Part shown: piece by piece, positions 57,763 to 64,000 of the stretch
Position numbering within the stretch: the first letter of the stretch is position 1
How the letters are laid out: every line of letters begins with the position of its first letter
Assembly: GCA_025531455.1 (NCBI GenBank)
Contig: JAMYHL010000010.1
Coordinates: 1,054,001 to 1,118,000, forward strand
Reading direction: 5' to 3'
Origin: Apiotrichum sp. Y4204
Taxonomy: Eukaryota; Basidiomycota; Tremellomycetes; Trichosporonales; Trichosporonaceae
DNA: 64,000 nt
Notes under the pieces: generated by a model
What the model was told of the DNA's origin: nothing
Seen by the model: only the letters and a program-made list of their open reading frames with translations
The model's database searches: none
Program-made: the position numbers and the translations under genes

Positions 57763-60700
57763 GTCGATAAAGCAAAGGAATGTGATAGGCGAGGGGCACT
57801 GAGGGGCTGTTTTAGGCTGCTGGCTGACTGCGATCCAGCTTACTGCCTCCGCGAAAAGTCCAGATACGTAGAGGCAAGCCCGAGATCGAGTAAACCCAAT
57901 GACCTAAAAGGAGGCGCAGCTCTTAGCCACTGATCCTATAAGGATTCCACAGAGCATCGATAAGGGGTGAGGAGTGTGACGGTACCATCGGGCAAGTGCG
58001 CGGTGAGAGTTGTTGATGAGACAAGTAGGTGCGGAATAAACAACATGATTGTCAGCTCACAATCTCTTGATCCCTTGTTGTCTGAAGGTTGACAGCTCCC
58101 GGGGTTAAGTGAAAGTCGAAAGGTGAATTGTGGAGTTGTGGATACGTTGATCAGACGCGCAGAGGCGCAGATACGCCAGGTAGTGCCGTATAGCTGCGTT
58201 GTCTTTGGAATGAGCTAAAAATGGGTGTTGAGGGAAGGCATTCAGATGTGAACGCGAACTCATCACGAAGAGGCCATGACACAGAATGGAATTGTGGAAG
58301 AACCTGCAGAGAACTCACCAGATAAAAGGAGTGAAAGGTGATTCCCCAGATACCCGAGGTGTTGTGCTTCGAGAGTAGGGATATCACAGCGACTTGACAG
58401 CAGCGAATTGAGCGAGGATGGCTACTGTACAGTAGGAGTATAGTAGAAGGATGAAGACACGAAGAGAATGGGGAGGTGGTTTGAAAGAATGGAAAATCTT
58501 GACAAAGATGTTTATATGAGTGATGCGATGCAAAGATGTCGAAGACCTTACATGAACAGGATGCCACTACGCTGTCGGAGGTGCACTGATAAGATGAAAT
58601 CAGAGGCAGGCTGTCGTTTGACCTAGCGGAGGTGAAAGATCCGAGGATTCGAGAAAGTATGTGTGAAAGGCAGTGTTCCCGAGACCACCGGCCAGGATCC
58701 TTCGCCAGAATCCTTAGCCACCCAGGCAAGAAAAGACTTTGGGGCGAGAGATGGGAGATCAGGTGTGTGTGGGTGTGGGTGTGTGCAAGCAGAAGTGTCC
58801 ATTCGATCAATTTGTCCTCGCGTCCTCGAGTTCTCGCGTTTTCGCGTTCTGGAACATTGAACATTCCTTGCATTCTTCTGGCCTCTGAAAGCGCTGATCC
58901 TCTTTCCGTCCCTGCACATCGTGCATCGTGCACCATGTACCTCTTTTAGACTCCTGCTCCAACGCCTCTACGTGGATCACAGTCTGATCTGTCGATTGGC
59001 ACGGCGCCTCTGATCCTCGAGAGGATAAGAGGAAGAGCGTCAGCCCCGTCGGCCTTCGATCTGCACAGATGCGACGCTGTGCACTGTGCACTTTCCACAG
59101 ACCATAGGATCATAGGTTCTTGGACCGTGTACCGTGCGCCGCCCTGCTGACCTGCCGCGTCTTCTCTTAAGCCCTTGAAGTCTTGTGCCGCCCGAGGTTC
59201 TGTGTGCTCAGCCTTGGCAATCGCATCTCGTCACTTCCCCCACCCTCTGTCCCTGCCTCCCCACGCAACGCACAGAGTCCTGGTAGCCTGGACCCTCTCG
59301 TAACAATCTAGCGATCCTAGCTATGCTCCAGGTCGCCCGCAGCCGTGCCTCGTCCACCGACATCATGTATCAGCGTCCACTTTCCCTTCCTTGCCGCCAG
59401 GCGTCAGTGGCGCTGGGGGTCCCTGTGGCGTTCGACACAATGTTATCTCTCAAACGCCTCCGACTGAAGACAGACAAGGCCTCTTGTTCGCGCGACTCCA
59501 GAGGCTGGCTGAGGCTGAAAACGTTACTCATATGGCGGCAAAGCCACATTCTGCTCGGCAGTCTGGTGTTTGAGTCGCGTGTGCTGGAACGCGTCTGATC
59601 GCGTCTGACACACTGTGGCGTTCGAATGTGCGGACTGAGATCGAAAAGTCTGCCAGATTATTCGTCATAGGGACTTGTGTGACGAATCGCAACAAAGACG
59701 TACCCATACTGCAGCGTTGGTCAAGCCAATACATTGCCTTGCACGGTTTTGAGTGAGTCTGTGTACCCAATCCTGGAGAGTTAGCATCGGGATTCGAGTT
59801 GAGTAGTCCCGCGGCCCCTCCCCCTAATCAGCGGATCGGTGTAATTGTGCCGATCTGGCGCAGGCGCGCGGATTGCGCCCCTAAAATCTAACTGGCCCGG
59901 TGTGCAGCGACAGAATGCACGACGTGTCAATGGGTCCAGGTTGCTGGGAAGCCCACGTCCCTTTCGCTGCTGTGCTCCTCTGCAGCTTTGCCGAACTGTC
60001 AAACTGCAGTGTTTTGGATTCGCGCAGACTCAGGCTCAGACCCCCGAAGTCGGACGTGCATCCTACCGAACTACCTGTTCTGCGGATCACGTCACACAGC
60101 CATCCGTGTTCCGCAACTACAGCTGTTGTCAGCGTAAGTTGTGGCAGCCCTACAGGAACTAGTTAACATCCGGTGAGTGTGCTCTTGCTGTGTCAAAGCG
60201 TCTGCCGTGGGGCAGTATCAAACTGGCGCTAACCGTCGAGAGTAGGCAAGGGACCATCTACGCACCATGCATCAGGCCCCACAGCTTCAGCAATCTGTCA
60301 CGATCTGTCACTGATCACTGATCACTGATGGACCGGGCACGATGACTCTTTGCTTATTCGTGTTCCGTGGCCAGCCTCCGATGGGCGATCGGTGCCTGGC
60401 CTCTACCTGGTGAGTGAGCGCAAAAGGCGTGGAGGCCAAGGGGTACGGTTCTTAAGGCATGAAGATCATCTGCCCCCGATTCCAGGGATCGGTGCTTCCT
60501 GCATCAAGCACCAAGCCACAGTGCAATGGCAGCGAAATTCGATGGAACAGTTTTCCGCCTTGCAATAGCGTAACAGTGCCTTTCAGTCTGGTCCGACACC
60601 ACAGGGACTGTCAATACTATGCGAAGCACTCGCCAAGGGGCGAGACCAGACCACACGGGCAAAAGTTCAGGTCGTGAACGGGAACCGTAGGCGTTGGAGA

Positions 60701-62028
60701 GCCTCCATATTGCGTGTTGCTGTCGAACTCGAAGGTTGCTGGGCTGCTGGCACGTCGCCACCGGTCGTGCAATCGCGGACATGCGTGCCCACTGAACGCC
60801 GGGCGTGTACGAGCTCGCTTCACACACTCGTAGGTTCACTCTACAGTGAGCCCACGTTGTGTTGTACTGTACTGGACGCGATCCGTCGCGTGCTTGGCGT
60901 CTCATCTGCGGTTCCATTTCTATAAACAGTGGTCAGACCGCGGTGAGGTCAGCAGTCGCAAGGCACAAGGCCGCATAACGCAGAATCAACCCAAAGCCAC
61001 GACGCAGCCACATAACGCACCGACCGCATCGGTGTCGAGCGGTACCGCATTGCTAGCATCAGCCATGTGGCCATGTGGCCATGTGGCCCTAGTGGCACAT
61101 CGACACATCGGAGACGCTCGAACCGCTCTTGGTATTCGGATAACGGTCCTGAGCACAATCCGAATCAGGCGGTGCCAGACAGGACGGAGGACTGTAAAAC
61201 GCCAAAGACGCGGTTGACGCCCAACCGTCCTAACGTCTTGACGCCGACACAGGTCCGGCACTGGCACCAGGCATGCGACACATGCTTCCCCCCGCCCTAT
61301 ACCGGCCAGACTCGGTGCCTGTGGTGGCCATGGGCGACAAATTGGCGCCGTGGAGCGCCAATATGGACAAATTACATCTGTGATGAGCAGCCATCTGTCC
61401 TAACGGACAAGACCCGGGCACCTAGCCAAGCTCCCAAGTCAGAACAATGACAAATGTCCTGGTCAGAGAGCTGCCAAATGGCTGTTGGCGAGGAATGTAC
61501 GGCAGCTCGGTTTGGCCAGGCGAAATTCAAAAAGGTCAGGTAGGTAGCCACTTCTGTTGTTGGGGAGATCCGTGGGTCCCGTGCGCGTGAAACAAGGCGG
61601 AGTTCAAGAGTCCGATAAGTTGGAGCAACGGAAACATGAGCAGCAAAAAATGCCTCTACCCTGCGCGGTGAACTCGGAACTCGATCGATACGGATCAAGG
61701 CGTTCGAGGACGCATTGTCACTCTGAGAACCTGATATGAGCCGCCGGTCGCCTGTTTGCGGATGCAATCACTCTTGCGCGACAACAGTAAGCAGGTTAGC
61801 TGTGGCCTCCCCCGAAGTCCTAGGGATGGACGTGTAAGTCTATGCTCTACATGGTCAAGGATGCTGCACAGTGGGTCACACTGCTGTCTAAGTATGTTGG
61901 TCGTCTCTAGTGTCTCCTGGGGTCGTCTCTAGTGTCTCCTGGGGCCGGCCAAATAGACTAGCCTGGATGGACATGTCTCTCGCAAGTGTCCGAGAACATC
62001 CTCCCATCTTTCCAATGTCCCTCCCCCA
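57763..62028. other. 4.3 kb gene-poor stretch
   Basis: The first 1.2 kb, CT-rich on the minus strand with a GTGTGTGTGG patch near 58762-58785, is probably the long promoter/leader of the preceding unknown gene. The rest has no supported exon chain. Small repeats occur: TGATCAC units at 60310-60326, CATGTGGC three times at 61064-61087, and a perfect 22-bp duplication at 61899-61942. No RNA gene was recognised. Confidence 0.5.
61899..61942. repeat. Perfect 22-bp tandem duplication
   Basis: The 22-mer GGTCGTCTCTAGTG-TCTCCTGG occurs at 61899-61920 and again immediately at 61921-61942 with no mismatch, indicating a recent event. It lies 87 nt past the stop codon of the carrier-like gene, probably in or near its 3' UTR or terminator region. 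Confidence 0.9.
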
Positions 62029-63851
62029 TCACACTTCGCCGCCAATCCATGCGAATGTCAAGAATCCCAGACCCCATGGCGCTACGGCGGCGACGCGCCA
62101 TCCTGCACGTGTGAGAAAGCGCATTACCCTGCTTCCCTTGTGTTCCTCGTGATGTAGCGTGGAGCGGAAGAAGAACTTTAGCCCGTGAAGACGGTACGCA
62201 TGCTTTATTGGGTGGCGGTAGCGTCCTGGGATCTCCGCGCCGGGGGCCAGCCGTCCGCGTTCCGAGGCAGCCAGAGCGCAGACGCGCGAGCATTGGCGGA
62301 ATGGACGACCTGTGAACTCTGCGGCCGAGGCCGCAATGATACCACCTGCGACAATCGTTCCTGCCTGTGCGAGCCGGGCGCGCGTAGGAGTCTCTGACGG
62401 CCTGGCAGCCATGGCTGCCGCCGTGGTCACTGTCGGGTTTCCATTCTTGGTGACGACAGCTTTCACCCTCAGTCCCACACGGCGCGTGAGATCAAATGTG
62501 GCGAAGAAAGTGGCGTACGACACGGCATCACGCATGATGGCCCAACGCCAACCACTCCACCATGATCGCGACTTGTTCCAGGACGAGCTTGCCATCAGGT
62601 TGCGTAGAGCCTCGAGGGGAGACGCCGGGGGAGGGCCGAGGATAGTCGCCGACTTTGGAGGCGGGAGATGGAGGAAACGCGCAACGGCGGCTGTCGTGGA
62701 AGTGGCGGACTGTTGGAGGAACCTGCCAGTCAGTATTAGGTTTTGCGTTGACACTGCCATGCTCAGTCCCCTACTTATCCCCTTCTTTCATGCCATGCCA
62801 TGAAGCCGCGTATAACCGCACTCACCTCACGATGTTTTCGATGGGCGTAAATGCCATCCCCTGGATGATGCCTGCCCCTGCGCCAGCAATAGCAGCCAGC
62901 AGCGTAGGGTGGGCAGGTACAGTTCTGGGCCCGCGGATGATGGTCTCCAATGTAATGGCCTCCTCAGTAGCCGGCTGATCTCCCGGAAGTGCCTCCCCAT
63001 AGTCGCCATCGAGCGCGCCAAGGAGGTCGCGCTGGATCAGGTCATCGATAAAGTCGTCAAGCGTGAGGTCCGTCTTGACCTTGGTTTCTGCCACGACAGT
63101 GTCGTCCACCTGGACGACACGGCGCTGGAAATAAGGCAGACGAGCGAGATACAGCGAGAGCAGCGAGTGCGATGAGAAGAGAAGAAATCCCAGCGTCGTG
63201 TTTACAATCAATGGCGGGAGAAGCGTGATGGCCAAGACAACAGGCTGGCGTCAGATGTCGGCATACACACGTGTTACCCACCCCGCCCTTGAGCTTGATG
63301 AGGCTGCGTACGAATCCTGGTGAGAGGTTCTGATCCGCGCTCTCGGCGAGTTGGCGCAAGCCGGCCCAGGTGTCCACTACCGCAGAGTTAGCACAGTCCT
63401 CTTGAGATAAAAGCTGAAGCGACCATCCGCAGAATGCACGGAATGCACGCGTGCTCACGTCTGTTTGGGCGGAACAGCTTCGACGGGCGTCGGAACATGA
63501 AACCTGGGGGTGAGCACAGGACAGAAATGGCTCGCGTGGCGGCGGCGACGCGACGCGCGACGCACCCATAAAGAGTAGAATGGAACGTGTGAACGCTGCA
63601 CCGGCGCTCGTGCTCGTGCTGGCTTGCGGGAGTTCGGCGGTCGACGTCGGCTCATGGAGGTGTTTGGGCGGGCGTCCATAAGTGTGGAGGTGCTGCAGTT
63701 GTCGGCGGAGGTCGTCTGGAATCGTTCCTGAGGCGTATGCCGTGTTGCTCACGCACAGAGCCGGAGCGAGGATGACGGCCGGCGCCGCTGCTGGTGCAGG
63801 TGGGCCCGGTGGGCGTGGTGTGTCCGCCGCCGGTTGCCGAGAGGCTGTCAT
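62029..63851 (-). CDS. Atypical mitochondrial carrier-like membrane protein
   Basis: Five exons: 63566-63851, 63459-63503, 63282-63376, 62826-63244 and 62029-62722 (1539 nt, 512 aa). After a Pro/Ala-rich N-terminus come IPDDLRRQLQ, FRRPSKLFRPNR, LDTWAGLRQLAE and a hydrophobic segment with small residues (PVVLAITLLPPLIVNTTLGF). A carrier-like repeat follows: LLAAIAGAGAGIIQGMAFTPIENIVR, then WWSGWRWAIMRDAVSYATFF and FDLTRR. The motif PIENIVR resembles the carrier signature P-x-[D/E]-x-x-[K/R] but has one extra residue before the Arg. The third repeat (IVAGGIIAASAAEFTGRPF) is also degenerate. The length (512 aa) exceeds the usual ~300 aa. It may be a modified carrier in a mitochondrial or peroxisomal membrane with a structural role instead of transport. 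Introns are 62, 82, 37 and 103 nt. Confidence 0.75.
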
Positions 63852-64000
63852 GGCATTGTGGTCGTGGAGTGGTTAGCAGAGTACTTAGATGCAAGAGGCT
63901 ACGAGGATGGCCGTCTTCACAAGCCAGGGCTTGGCGGTGCGCCGACACTGAAGCACCTACTGGCTCCGGGCACCGATAGTGTGCCGGAGATATCGTCCGA
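63852..64000 (-). promoter_or_regulatory. Start of the upstream region of the carrier-like gene
   Basis: The last 149 nt lie 5' of the minus-strand start codon at 63851, so they should include part of its leader or promoter. No other feature is visible before the window ends. Confidence 0.4.

Noticed and set aside
1..64000. CRISPR arrays, bacterial operons, integrated viruses or intact transposons
   Set aside because: No regular repeat-spacer arrays, Shine-Dalgarno-led polycistrons, polymerase or capsid motifs, or terminal-repeat-bounded coding elements were seen.

Overview
The window looks like nuclear DNA of a basidiomycete yeast, most likely a tremellomycete. Genes are split by many short introns (often 32-60 nt) with GT...AG borders and CTAAC/CTGAC-like branch sites. 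Coding DNA is GC-rich with C/G-ending codons, leaders are pyrimidine-rich, and the proteins are fungal types (Mid1, Rpa12, mitochondrial SSB, Zn2Cys6 factor, fungal PH protein). No prokaryotic operon, viral gene, intact transposon, rRNA or tRNA gene was found. I resolved 15 protein-coding genes by joining exons by hand; the exon sums were checked to give open frames. That is about one gene per 4 kb, sparse for a yeast. LAYOUT: RIM1 (mitochondrial SSB, minus, 2.8-3.5 kb) stands alone in a repeat-bearing flank. A denser block follows: an RRM protein (plus, 6.3-9.6), a disordered nuclear-type protein (minus, 9.8-11.3), MID1 (plus, 12.0-13.9), a GNAT acetyltransferase (minus, 14.1-15.8), a small membrane protein (plus, 17.9-18.8) and a PH-domain protein (minus, 19.1-21.9). 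After a 4.6 kb stretch without a convincing gene come four minus-strand genes: a large coiled-coil/Ala-Ser-Pro repeat protein (26.4-31.9), a secreted agmatinase-like ureohydrolase (33.2-35.0), RPA12 (36.4-37.2) and an Ala/Pro/Glu-rich protein with two possible first exons (37.7-39.4). An 8.5 kb gene-poor region (39.4-47.9) separates these from a glyoxylate/hydroxypyruvate reductase (minus, 47.9-49.1), a Zn2Cys6 transcription factor (plus, 52.1-55.5), an unknown protein tail-to-tail with it (minus, 55.6-57.8) and, after another 4.3 kb, an atypical mitochondrial carrier-like protein (minus, 62.0-63.9). The genes do not form an evident pathway or cluster; they are mostly housekeeping or regulatory. 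The points most worth a second look are very short introns, AAG 3' splice sites, tandem acceptors, alternative first exons, a 179-bp-period tandem repeat with a hairpin core, and the long gene-poor intervals. I did not find sequence support for a new defence, mobile or biosynthetic system.
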